Below, in pieces: positions 14,034 through 21,916 of a stretch of DNA of 22,327 nt. The position numbers and the translations under genes are program-made. This DNA is from DATAEK01 sp036258055. GTDB lineage: Bacteria > Acidobacteriota > Vicinamibacteria > Vicinamibacterales > 2-12-FULL-66-21. The first letter of the stretch is position 1. Each line of letters opens with the position of its first letter. Under the pieces are notes generated by a model. It saw only the letters and a list, made by a program, of their open reading frames with translations. It ran no database searches and had not been told where the DNA came from. The stretch spans positions 1 to 22,327 of the forward strand of contig DATAEK010000354.1 in assembly GCA_036258055.1 (NCBI GenBank), given 5' to 3'.

Positions 14034-15758
14034 GTGCTCCGAAGTCGTCGTGAGTCTGATTCCACGCGCGATCGTCTCGCCGAATTCAGCAGCGTCGAAG
14101 CTGTGGCCGTTTTTCTGATCTCGCTGCTCGTTGCGGCGATCGTGTTCGCATACCTCAGCGATCGACTCGGCTTCACGATTGCTCCGATGCCGATCCTCGT
14201 CATTGGGCTGAGCGCCGCGATGGCGTACAGCCTTGGGGTCAGATCTCGGCTCTCTGCTCCGACCGCCATCGGAGCAGAGAATCGAGCGCTGACCACAACG
14301 GTGTTCATCGTCCTGGTCCTCGCAACCTTCGGGTGGTTGCTGTGGATGGCGCGGCCCTACTTCCTCCCGCTCGGCGGTGAAAGCGACCTCACGCACCACC
14401 TTCAGCTCGTCGATTACATCGAGCAGCGCTGGCGGCTGCCGCACGATCTCGCGGCATTCACTCAGATCGGCAACATGAGCAACTACACGCCGGGCAGTCA
14501 CCTGCTCGCGGCCCTGGCCGGCGCCTGGACGCGGACGGACGGGCTGCACATGATGCATCCGCTCCTCGCCTTGACGGTCGCGCTCAAGGCCGGCCTGATT
14601 TTCCTGATCGTCATCCGGCTGCTGCCGGTCGACGTGCCGCGACTGCCGATCGCCGTGACGAGCGTGCTCCTGTTGCTCCTGCCGTACGACTACGTCATCG
14701 GGTCCTTCGCGCGTTACTCGTTCTACGCGCAAGTCATTGCAGAGCTCTTCGCAGTCGCGATGTGGTGGGCGCTGACAATCTGGGACGCCCGCCCGTCGCC
14801 AGCCGCCGCGTTGCTTTTCGGCGTGACAGGCATGGCGACGTTTCTGTCATGGCCAGTCTGGATTGGCCCTCCAGCTCTCGCCTTGACGGCGCTCATGCTG
14901 CTGCGAACAGACGTGCGGCTCTCCGCTCGTCTGCGTGACGTGGCACTTGCGCTCGGCCCGATCGCCATCGTCGGCCTCCTGCACGCGCTCGGACGGATTG
15001 GGGCGTTCGGCATCGCCGGGACCGGCGGAGCCGTGTTCAAACCGACGCTCGCCCGTCTCGGGGCGGCGTTCCTCGTGCTGTCACTCACCGGCCTGGTGCT
15101 GGCGCTCCGCAGCGCGCGCTATCGGACGACGACGCTGCTGCTCGCGGCGATAGGGCTGCAGACGGTCTGCCTCATCGTTGTCGCACGGGCCAGTCACGCG
15201 GACTCGCCCTACCTGGCCATCAAGATGATTCACCTCGCGCTCTACCCCTTGGCCGCGTGCGCCGCGCTGACGCTGGCCTCGGTGTGGCAGGCTCTCTGGC
15301 GCATCGAAAGGATCCACGCTATGCCCTGGATCGCGAGGCGGCAGACGCTCGTGGCGTGGGCGATGGTTGCGATCGTGGGCGTCACGCTCACGCGGGGACT
15401 CGCGGCGCATCGCCTGCCGCCGCCGACGATCACTCAGGATCTGTTCCTCGCGGGTCGCTGGGCCCGGGCGCACGTCCCGGTGAACTGCGTGGAATACTTC
15501 GTCCCCAACGACTCCACGGCGTATTGGCTGCAGTACTCCGTGCTGGGGAACGCGATGATTCAGCCGGGCGTGCCGCTTCCGGTGCTGGTGTTTCGCGACA
15601 ACGTGGAGCGCTGGATCGCACGAACCGCGCACCCGTTTGCGATCGCCGATCTCGCCGTGCTGCCTCGCGACGTCCGGGACGAGATCGAGGTGCTCGCGAA
15701 GTTCGGGGAGATCGTCGTCGGAAAACGGCGCGGCGCAACCGGGTGCACCGGTGACTGA
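14034..15758 (+). CDS. multi-pass membrane protein, probable GT-C-type glycosyltransferase
   Basis: Predicted 574 aa from a GTG at 14034; no ATG is available before the first helix. There are about eleven membrane helices, the first three near 23-41, 50-67 and 86-105, and a soluble C-terminal part from about residue 465. The first large loop carries G-E116-S-D118-L-T-H-H, an acidic pair placed just after a helix as in GT-C transferases that use polyprenyl-phosphate sugars. No closer family is evident to me. The next gene is a GT2 enzyme of the DPM1 kind, which would make exactly such a lipid-linked sugar donor. I infer that the pair glycosylates a protein, lipid or polysaccharide on the outer face of the membrane. 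The start is uncertain by up to 25 residues. Confidence 0.7.
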   Translation: MLRSRRESDSTRDRLAEFSSVEAVAVFLISLLVAAIVFAYLSDRLGFTIAPMPILVIGLSAAMAYSLGVRSRLSAPTAIGAENRALTTTVFIVLVLATFGWLLWMARPYFLPLGGESDLTHHLQLVDYIEQRWRLPHDLAAFTQIGNMSNYTPGSHLLAALAGAWTRTDGLHMMHPLLALTVALKAGLIFLIVIRLLPVDVPRLPIAVTSVLLLLLPYDYVIGSFARYSFYAQVIAELFAVAMWWALTIWDARPSPAAALLFGVTGMATFLSWPVWIGPPALALTALMLLRTDVRLSARLRDVALALGPIAIVGLLHALGRIGAFGIAGTGGAVFKPTLARLGAAFLVLSLTGLVLALRSARYRTTTLLLAAIGLQTVCLIVVARASHADSPYLAIKMIHLALYPLAACAALTLASVWQALWRIERIHAMPWIARRQTLVAWAMVAIVGVTLTRGLAAHRLPPPTITQDLFLAGRWARAHVPVNCVEYFVPNDSTAYWLQYSVLGNAMIQPGVPLPVLVFRDNVERWIARTAHPFAIADLAVLPRDVRDEIEVLAKFGEIVVGKRRGATGCTGD

Positions 15759-15779
15759 CGCTCAGCGAGTCGAGACCTG

Positions 15780-16478
15780 ATGGACGAGCTCATCACGATC
15801 ATCGTCCCCGTCTTCAACGAGGGCGCCACCATCGCGCCACTCGTTCAGCGACTCCTGACCATCGACCTGCCCGCGCCGCGCGAAATCATCGTGGTCAACG
15901 ACGGATCGCGTGATGGAACCCGGGCGGCGCTCGACGCGTTGCGCGGCACCAGCCCGGTGCTGACGGTCGTTCACGCCGACGAGAACCGAGGGAAAGGGCA
16001 CGCGGTACGGCTCGGGATCTCGCGCGCGCACGGAACGATCACCGCGATCCAGGACGCCGACCTCGAGCTCGACCCGGCGGAACTGGCGATCCTCGTCGAG
16101 CCGATCCTTCGCGGCGACGCGGACGTCGTGTACGGATCGCGGTTCCTGACCGGCGGGAACGATGCGCCGCACCTCACCCGAATCGCGAACCGCGTGCTGA
16201 CGACCGTCACCAACCTGCTCTACGGATCGTCGCTGACCGACATGGAGACTTGCTACAAGATCATGCGGACCGATGTTGCGCGCGGGCTCGGCCTGACCGC
16301 CAACCGCTTCGACATCGAGCCGGAGATCACCGCCCGCCTTCTCCTGGCTGGCCATCGCATCGTCGAACGCCCGGTGACGTTTCGCCCGCGCTCCCGCGCC
16401 GCCGGCAAGAAGATCGGCTGGCGAGATGGCCTCGCGGCAATGAAAACGCTCGTCAGATATCGCGTGAGAGGACACTAG
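15780..16478 (+). CDS. GT2 glycosyltransferase, dolichol/polyprenyl-phosphate sugar synthase-like
   Basis: A 232-aa GT-A fold enzyme. Motifs are the N-terminal TIIVPVFNEG (6-15), VNDGSRDGT (39-47) for nucleotide binding, the DxD-type metal site D92-A-D94 in IQDADLELDP, YGSRF (118-122), and DMETCYK (154-160), the last being characteristic of the DPM1/DPG-synthase-like branch of GT2. These enzymes move a sugar from NDP or GDP to a polyprenyl phosphate at the inner face of the membrane. There is no C-terminal membrane domain, so it is the short soluble form. It starts 21 bases after the GT-C-like gene and probably shares its transcript. The sugar cannot be told from sequence. Confidence 0.9.
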   Translation: MDELITIIVPVFNEGATIAPLVQRLLTIDLPAPREIIVVNDGSRDGTRAALDALRGTSPVLTVVHADENRGKGHAVRLGISRAHGTITAIQDADLELDPAELAILVEPILRGDADVVYGSRFLTGGNDAPHLTRIANRVLTTVTNLLYGSSLTDMETCYKIMRTDVARGLGLTANRFDIEPEITARLLLAGHRIVERPVTFRPRSRAAGKKIGWRDGLAAMKTLVRYRVRGH

Positions 16479-16552
16479 AGAGGCCCCAAAACTCCCCCTC
16501 CCGACCGCCGGAGCGGCTCGCACGTCCAATTACTTCAAGGACGCATCGGGTG

Positions 16553-17386
16553 ATGCCGGCCACCTCAATCGCATTTCTGAAAGATGCACCATCGCGCCGG
16601 GATGGCCGGCACCGCCTGAGCGGAGCGCTGACGATTTCGCTGGCCGCGCACGTGGGTCTCGCGCTGATAACCGCGCTCATCGCGCATCGTTGGTCGACGA
16701 CCAGCGCGCCGGCTGAGACACGAGAGGCCCCGGTGGTGCGATTGGTGTGGCTGGGTGGCGGAGGTGGCGGCGGAGATCACCATAGAGAGCCGCCGAGCCA
16801 GCTTCAGCGGGTGGGGAATCGTCAGGCCGTGGCGATCGCCGCTGCACCGCAACGGTCAGTCGCTCCGTCATCGTCGCCAACACCACCTGAAGTGACGCAA
16901 CCGGCAATCGCGTCGATCGATCCGGTCGAATCCGGCCTGCGGGTCAGTCCCGGCGTGTCGGCCGCGATCTCCCAACCGGGCGACTTCATGGGACCGGGAT
17001 CCGGCGACGGCGCGGGCAGCGGCAGGCAACACGGAAACGGTGATGGCGACGGCAACGGTCTTGGCGACGGATGGCGCGAGGGTACGGGTGGCGGTTCACC
17101 TGGACCCGGCGGCGAGATCGCGCCGGTTCTGGTCAGGCAGGTGCGCCCGAACTACACACAGGCGGGCATGCTGGCGCGCGCGCAGGGTGTGATGCGCGTC
17201 GAAGCGGTCGTCCTGACCGACGGCACCGTCGGGGACGTCCGCATTGTCGGCGGCTTCGAGCCTCCGTTCGGTCTCGATCAGGAAGCGGTGAACGCTGTCC
17301 GACAATGGCGTTTTCTTCCCGGCAGACGTCAGGGGCGAGCAACGCCGATGCTCGTCAGCATCGAGTTGACGTTCACCTTGCACTGA
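16553..17386 (+). CDS. TonB-family protein with Gly-rich linker
   Basis: Predicted 277 aa from the ATG at 16553 (AAGGA at 16537-16541; an adjacent in-frame GTG at 16550 has slightly better spacing). Order of parts: short cytoplasmic end with basic residues, one membrane helix (about 24-44), a low-complexity periplasmic region, and a TonB C-terminal domain (about 190-277). That domain shows the family pattern: VRPNYTQAGMLARAQGVMRV, then VVLTDGTVGDVRIVGG and AVNAVRQWRFLPG. Instead of the usual Pro-rich spacer, the linker contains a Gly-run (68-74) and a Gly/Asp/Asn stretch (147-187). TonB proteins pass energy from ExbB/ExbD to outer-membrane receptors, but neither is in this window. Its place after GT2 may be incidental: the gap is 74 bases. 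Confidence 0.88.
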   Translation: MPATSIAFLKDAPSRRDGRHRLSGALTISLAAHVGLALITALIAHRWSTTSAPAETREAPVVRLVWLGGGGGGGDHHREPPSQLQRVGNRQAVAIAAAPQRSVAPSSSPTPPEVTQPAIASIDPVESGLRVSPGVSAAISQPGDFMGPGSGDGAGSGRQHGNGDGDGNGLGDGWREGTGGGSPGPGGEIAPVLVRQVRPNYTQAGMLARAQGVMRVEAVVLTDGTVGDVRIVGGFEPPFGLDQEAVNAVRQWRFLPGRRQGRATPMLVSIELTFTLH

Positions 17387-17530
17387 GGGTGATGCCGGCA
17401 CGCGCGCTGCCCGCAACGCTCGATCGCACTCTCGACGACAACATCGCCCGGCGCTCTTACGATAGAGGACCGCAATTCGGCGCCTTCATCAGCCGAGCCT
17501 CCATTCGTCGATCGAAACCGGTATCCCGCG

Positions 17531-18259
17531 TTATCGCTGGTGGGCGAGCGCCCGGAACACGATGAGATGGCCGGCGAGCGCGGCGAGCACCAGCACAGCC
17601 GGTAACCACACGAACGGCGGATAGGCGACCCACACGTTCAAGCGATCGGCCCCGAAGAACGCGAATCGTGGTGTCGATACGATCGCGACGATGATGACGT
17701 TGAGCAGGAGGGCGAGGCCGAGCAGATTCCAGGCGAGGACGAGCTGCTTCCCGCCGCGGCCCGACCACACCAGCGCCGCCACGAGGATTGCCGTGATCCC
17801 GGTCACGATGTCGAAATTGCGTCCCGTGTACGTCATCTGCGGCGGCATGATGCCGCGCTCCGCCATGCGATGCATCGCGAGCTCCAGCGGCAGCCTGAAC
17901 GACTGAACGGCCACAAGCGCCCACAGCGGGATATGTTCCGCCAGCCGCCCGCCGACGGCGGTGAACGCGATCGCAAACGCCAGCAGGAAGATGACGATCA
18001 CGAGCAGTATGAACGGCGGCGGTGTGCGATCCCACTGCGTGAGCACGCCGCCCTGCGCGAGCGACCACGTAGTGTTCAGCCACACGACCGAAGCTGCCAG
18101 GGTCGCGAGCGCCGTCACGCGTACGGCCCCTGGCGGACGTCCGGCCCGTCGCCACGCCGCGGCCACGGCCCACGTGAAGAGCACGACGAGGACAATCGGG
18201 ATCACGACGAAAGTCAGGACCGACGGTTCGAGCAGACTGTAATCGGGCAGGACGTTCAT
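17531..18259 (-). CDS. conserved seven-helix membrane protein of unknown function
   Basis: Predicted 242 aa from the ATG at 18259. About seven hydrophobic helices are seen, near 13-35, 48-70, 82-104, 109-128, 149-166, 172-195 and 212-237. The loop regions hold two striking conserved-looking motifs: VQSFRLPLELAMHRMAERG (118-136) and MTYTGRNFDIVTG (142-154). I have the impression of similar hypothetical proteins elsewhere but can name no function. The frame continues open far upstream to 19369, but that part is the shadow of the preceding gene. It begins five bases after the stop of the upstream gene (18265), so the two are almost certainly translated from one mRNA and likely act together. Confidence 0.85.
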   Translation of the reverse strand: MNVLPDYSLLEPSVLTFVVIPIVLVVLFTWAVAAAWRRAGRPPGAVRVTALATLAASVVWLNTTWSLAQGGVLTQWDRTPPPFILLVIVIFLLAFAIAFTAVGGRLAEHIPLWALVAVQSFRLPLELAMHRMAERGIMPPQMTYTGRNFDIVTGITAILVAALVWSGRGGKQLVLAWNLLGLALLLNVIIVAIVSTPRFAFFGADRLNVWVAYPPFVWLPAVLVLAALAGHLIVFRALAHQR

Positions 18260-18264
18260 CACCG

Positions 18265-19383
18265 TCAGCGGCTCACGAGATCCTGGTAGCTCTGAATACG
18301 CCCGCGCGCGACCTCGGACAGCAGCTCGTCGACACGCTGCAGCCGCGACGTGCTGAGGTCGCCAGGCCGGGATCCCGACAGCCATCGGTTGAAGATCGAT
18401 CGGATCACGACGCTTCGGTCGTCGTGAGGGATGCCGCCCAGGTTCTGCACGAAGCGCTGATACCGGCCGTATCTGAAGAGATAGTCCTCGACGTTCGACG
18501 CGTAGAACGCGGACAACCGCTCCCCCCGCTCCCTGATCAAGCGACCCACCGCGATCAAGGCGGAAGGGCCACTCAAATCGCCGACGACCGGCACGATCAG
18601 GTCGCGCGCGTGAAGCGACTTGAGGAACTGAAAGGCGTCCTCCGATGCCAGGTAGTTGCGCTGACGTCCGTGCGCGTCGGTCTCGAGCAACAGATCGCGG
18701 TACGTCGGATAGCCACTCTGCGGTGGACGGCCATAGCTCTCGAACCTCAACGCCAGACCGGACTCGATGAATCGACGATGGAAGCGATCGATCGTCGCGA
18801 GATCCTCGCGGGAGAGCGGGACGCCGAAGCGCACGATCCGTTGGTCGAGGCGCGACCGCAACGCGTCGATCACGGCACGGTCCGGCGCCGCATCCGCAGT
18901 TGACAGCAGCCGATCGAGTCCCGCGTCGCGCCACGAGTCGAGGTCGTGTGGCACCCGACGGCCGAGCAGCAGCGTCAGGTACTCGACCCGCGTTCGCGCT
19001 TCGGCGAAAAGCGCTTTGAAGAGCAGGTGGAGCAGCAGGTTCTCTCGCCGGATGTCGACGAGAAACGCGATCGACGGCCGGACGGCGGCAATGTACGAGA
19101 AGTTCTGGTCGGGACCGACGCCGATGTAAACGCCCCCCTGTGACGTCTGGCGCTCGAGATCCGGAAGGATCTGGAGATACGACCGCTCGTTGGAGATGAG
19201 ATTGTCGGTGTCGAAATAGCCGGCCGGTTCCGAGAGCGCGGCGATGCGCGCCGCGAAGGGCGCCTGTGCCCGGGCGGTGGATCGTTGTCGAACGTCGGAT
19301 ACGGGACCAGACGCGAGAGTCGCAATGAAAAGCGCGCAAAAGCAGAGGGCGCCGAGTGGGACAAGACACGAGCGGCGAATCAT
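18265..19383 (-). CDS. conserved protein of unknown function, methyltransferase-like N-terminal motif
   Basis: Predicted 372 aa from the ATG at 19383. The N terminus has one hydrophobic segment (about 8-25), a signal peptide or anchor. The conserved-looking core begins at GYFDTDNLISNE (55-66) and continues with GGVYIGVGPDQNFSYIAA (83-100), VRPSIAFLVDIRRENLLLHL (101-120) and FKALF. The order VGxGxxx, then strand, then V-D at its end resembles motif I and the acidic residue (D110) of Rossmann methyltransferases, but no later methyltransferase motif is obvious. From memory it resembles proteins annotated as the LIC_10091 family; I am not certain. The 5' leader contains an imperfect 12-base-pair hairpin (19393-19421) and no Shine-Dalgarno sequence. 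It is coupled to the membrane protein gene five bases downstream. Confidence 0.85.
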   Translation of the reverse strand: MIRRSCLVPLGALCFCALFIATLASGPVSDVRQRSTARAQAPFAARIAALSEPAGYFDTDNLISNERSYLQILPDLERQTSQGGVYIGVGPDQNFSYIAAVRPSIAFLVDIRRENLLLHLLFKALFAEARTRVEYLTLLLGRRVPHDLDSWRDAGLDRLLSTADAAPDRAVIDALRSRLDQRIVRFGVPLSREDLATIDRFHRRFIESGLALRFESYGRPPQSGYPTYRDLLLETDAHGRQRNYLASEDAFQFLKSLHARDLIVPVVGDLSGPSALIAVGRLIRERGERLSAFYASNVEDYLFRYGRYQRFVQNLGGIPHDDRSVVIRSIFNRWLSGSRPGDLSTSRLQRVDELLSEVARGRIQSYQDLVSR

Positions 19384-19392
19384 GATGGCCCG

Positions 19393-19421
19393 ACGAGCGC
19401 TGACTGAAGGTCAGGGCTCGT
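19393..19421 (-). promoter_or_regulatory. imperfect inverted repeat in the leader of the 18265-19383 gene
   Basis: ACGAGCGCTGAC (19393-19404) pairs with GTCAGGGCTCGT (19410-19421) with one G-G mismatch and a five-base loop. It ends ten bases from the ATG at 19383, where no ribosome binding site is visible. It could be an operator for a dimeric repressor or an mRNA hairpin affecting translation. Confidence 0.4.
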
Positions 19422-19578
19422 GCGATCCGAAACCATACACCATCCCGACGAACACCCGGGTGCCGGAGAGGTCGCGGCCGCCGGCCGATCCTGTCCGTGG
19501 GAGCGGGTGCAGTGGCGAAGCAGTCCTGAGGAAGCGTGAAAACCCGTGGGGTGGGTTCCTGTGGTAGAAACTTGAGAC

Positions 19579-21006
19579 ATGCGCCAGCCGAACCGGTGGA
19601 CCGCGACGTTGCTGATCTTGCTCGCTGCCGCCGCTCTCGCCGGCCGGTGGATCGCCGCGCAGGAGAGCGGCCGCACGATGACTGACGTGCGCCTGATGAC
19701 GCTGGATCCCGGACATTTCCACGCGGGCCTCGTCCAGAAAGAGATGTATCCGGGCGTGGCGCGGAAAGTGGACGTCTTCGCGCCGCTCGGTCCCGACCTG
19801 CTCGAGCATTTGAACCGCATCGCGGCCTTCAACAACCGGAGCGATCGGCCGACCTCGTGGGAGCTCGAGGTGCACACGGGGCCGGATTACTTCGAACGGA
19901 TGCTGCGCGAGCATCCGGGAAACGTCGTCGTCCTTTCCGGCCGCAACCGCGGCAAGATCGATCGCATCGCCGCCTCGGTGCACGCGGGTCTCAACGTGCT
20001 GGGCGACAAGCCCTGGATCCTGACGTCGGAGGACTTCCCGAAGCTGGAGGCCGCCCTCACCGAAGCCGACAGCCGTCACGTCGTTGCCTACGACATCATG
20101 ACCGAGCGCTTCGAGGTCACGACGATTCTCCAGCGAGCGCTGGTGAACGATCGCGCGACGTTCGGCGAACCGCAGCAGGGCACCGAGGCGGATCCCGCCG
20201 TCTACATGGAGAGCGTGCACTACCTGATGAAGGTCGTGGCCGGGTCGCCGAACATCCGTCCGCCGTGGTTCTTCGACACCGCCGAGCAAGGCGAGGGGTT
20301 CAACGACATCGGCACCCACCTGGTCGACCTCGTTCAGTGGACGCTCTTTCCCGCCCAGGCAATCGACTACCGGACCGACGTGAAGGTGCTCGCGGCGCAG
20401 CGGTGGCCGACGATGATCGGCGAGGACGATTTCAAGCGCGTGACGCGTGAACCGCGTTTCCCGCAAAGCCTCGCCGCCTCGGTCAAGAACGGTAAGCTCG
20501 AATACTTCTGCAACACGCTGGTGTCGTACTCACTGCGCGGCATCCACACGAAGCTCAACGTGATCTGGGATTGGGAACCGGCGGCCGGATCCGGCGACAC
20601 GCACTTCGCGTTCTACAAGGGCACCCGTTCGCGGATTGAGATCCGGCAGTCGCGCGAGCCGGGCTTTCGAACCGAGCTCTACGTCGTTCCCGTCGATGCA
20701 TCCTCGTACGCCCAGGTCCTTGCGGCGGTTCGGACAAAAGTCGCGGCGCTGCAGCGCGATTTTCCGGGCGTTGCGGTCGAGGACCGCGGAACCGAGATTC
20801 ACATCGCCATTCCTGACTCGTTCCGCGTCGGCCACGAGGCACACTTCGCGCAGGTCACCACGGACTTCCTCGGCTACCTTCGCGACCGCTCGGCGCTGCC
20901 GGCGTGGGAGCGTCCCAACATGCTCGCCAAGTATTTCGTGACGACGAAGGGAACGGAGCTGAGTCGTCAGAGCCCGTCACGTCCGGCGCCGCGGATTGCC
21001 CGGTAG
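19579..21006 (+). CDS. secreted Gfo/Idh/MocA-like putative oxidoreductase
   Basis: Predicted 475 aa. The N terminus is a signal peptide or anchor (TATLLILLAAAALAGRWIAA, about 8-27), so the protein acts outside the cytoplasm. The body follows the Gfo/Idh/MocA layout: VVVLSGRNRGKIDRIAASVH, then ALNVLGDKP-like motif with D143-K-P145 in the place of the usual Glu-Lys-Pro, and D243-IGTHLVDLVQW, the conserved helix with His. It matches my memory of the group with a dedicated C-terminal domain (putative oxidoreductase C-terminal, PF16490). The canonical first-strand G-x-G-x-x-G is missing: the segment reads MTLDPGHFHAGLV (40-52). Cofactor binding is therefore uncertain. The gene is single; the space to the divergent gene at 19383 is 195 bases. 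Confidence 0.85.
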   Translation: MRQPNRWTATLLILLAAAALAGRWIAAQESGRTMTDVRLMTLDPGHFHAGLVQKEMYPGVARKVDVFAPLGPDLLEHLNRIAAFNNRSDRPTSWELEVHTGPDYFERMLREHPGNVVVLSGRNRGKIDRIAASVHAGLNVLGDKPWILTSEDFPKLEAALTEADSRHVVAYDIMTERFEVTTILQRALVNDRATFGEPQQGTEADPAVYMESVHYLMKVVAGSPNIRPPWFFDTAEQGEGFNDIGTHLVDLVQWTLFPAQAIDYRTDVKVLAAQRWPTMIGEDDFKRVTREPRFPQSLAASVKNGKLEYFCNTLVSYSLRGIHTKLNVIWDWEPAAGSGDTHFAFYKGTRSRIEIRQSREPGFRTELYVVPVDASSYAQVLAAVRTKVAALQRDFPGVAVEDRGTEIHIAIPDSFRVGHEAHFAQVTTDFLGYLRDRSALPAWERPNMLAKYFVTTKGTELSRQSPSRPAPRIAR

Positions 21007-21017
21007 AACTCGTGGAA

Positions 21018-21100
21018 GATTCTCGGGGTTCTACCGATTTGCAGGGTTCACGGGGATTCTCAGGTTGTCACTGTTCTCGTTTCCCCTTTGGATCCGAGAA
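21018..21100. repeat. degenerate GTTCT-type repeat
   Basis: Downstream of the oxidoreductase stop the sequence contains repeated variants GATTCTCGGGGTTCTACC, AGGGTTCACGGGGATTCTC and CTGTTCTCG. The same GTTCT core as at 481-508 and 6536-6577 is visible but with many substitutions, so this looks like an older, decayed array. The rest of the 210-base gap (21101-21216) shows nothing I can name. Confidence 0.5.
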
Positions 21101-21216
21101 CATGAGCTTCAAGTGCACAGATGGAACCCGCCGGAAACACCTGACCCCCAACCTCGCGTGAATTCCCAGCAAAACGGGCCCTCGCAGTTGGCATCAGATC
21201 TGCCTTCCATGAGGTT

Positions 21217-21435
21217 ATGAATGACCCTGATGATCGACACCCGTCGACGGCGGGCGAAGAAATAGAGACGCACTGCGTGCCGAGCCTGGGCAGCTTCGTA
21301 CGGAGGCACTACGCGGTTCGCGAGGGAAACGTGACGTGGGGACACATCCACATCGGGCAGAGTTTCATGCCTGGCGAGAGCAACGAAACGATCTCGATCA
21401 CGTTGTTCGACGAAGACCCTCGGGCACGCGAATAG
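21217..21435 (+). CDS. small hypothetical protein (72 aa)
   Basis: An ATG at 21217 with GAGG at 21211-21214 (two bases away, closer than ideal) opens a 72-codon frame. The product is hydrophilic and acidic, without signal peptide or membrane helix; its second half reads like a beta-sheet protein (VTWGHIHIGQSFMPG, NETISITLFDED). I do not recognise a family. Its last 38 bases overlap the 3' end of the AraC-type gene on the other strand, which lowers confidence. It may be a real small gene, or the remnant of a longer one disturbed by the repeats upstream. Confidence 0.4.
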   Translation: MNDPDDRHPSTAGEEIETHCVPSLGSFVRRHYAVREGNVTWGHIHIGQSFMPGESNETISITLFDEDPRARE

Positions 21436-21916
21436 AGCGCTGAGTCGAGCGCTGCATCTCGGACGGACGGATGCCGTAGTGACGCCTGAATGCCGTGACG
21501 AAATGACTGAGCGATCCAAACCCGACGGCGAAACACGCCTCGGTGACGCTCGCACCGGCGCTCAGCTGTGCGGCCGCCTCGCTCAGACGCACGGCGACCA
21601 GGAACCGGTGCGGGGGTTCTCCTTCGAGCTCGCGGAAGACCCGCGCGAAGTGGAACGTGCTCATCCCGACCTCGCGGGCGATCGTCGTGAGCGATAACGC
21701 CTCCGCATAGCTCGCGGTCATCAATTCCTTCGCGCGATCCACGCGCGCGGCGTACCAGGAGAAGCGATCGGCCCTGAATGGCGTCGATTCACGCGCGTCG
21801 GGCGACAGCGCGAAATAGACCGCACCCGCCAGCGCCTCGACCCGCGCGGCGTCACTCTCGCCGCATGACTGCAGACGTCGTCGCAGGTACGCTCGCCTGA
21901 ACGTCCCGCCAAGCAC
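21398..21916 (-). CDS. AraC-family regulator, N-terminally short, probable frameshift
   Basis: The open frame from a GTG at 21916 gives 172 aa. The C-terminal half is a standard AraC/XylS DNA-binding domain with two helix-turn-helix units: LSLTTIAREVGMSTFHFARVFRE (75-97) and ASVTEACFAVGFGSLSHFVTAFRRHYGIRPSEM (122-154). The N-terminal part (5-40) looks like the end of the linker that in longer relatives of about 280 aa follows a sensor domain, which is missing here. Just upstream is a run of six C (G at 21921-21926 on the + strand). With one C fewer, ATG at 21929 would read straight into this frame, and the frame above it is open further upstream (IAYSDAAVEALRSTSAVKMP, plausible protein). So the gene is either 5'-broken or uses a short start. 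It converges on the small ORF at 21217-21435. Confidence 0.75.
   Translation of the reverse strand: MLGGTFRRAYLRRRLQSCGESDAARVEALAGAVYFALSPDARESTPFRADRFSWYAARVDRAKELMTASYAEALSLTTIAREVGMSTFHFARVFRELEGEPPHRFLVAVRLSEAAAQLSAGASVTEACFAVGFGSLSHFVTAFRRHYGIRPSEMQRSTQRSIRVPEGLRRTT

Noticed and set aside
13964..14732. Minus-strand frames opposite the GT-C-like gene
   Set aside because: Their products are Arg/Glu/His-rich without motifs, and the + strand frame has clear membrane helices.
18260..19369. N-terminal extension of the seven-helix membrane protein to 612 residues
   Set aside because: The added 370 residues are an out-of-frame reading of the preceding gene and are Arg-rich noise; the real protein begins at 18259.
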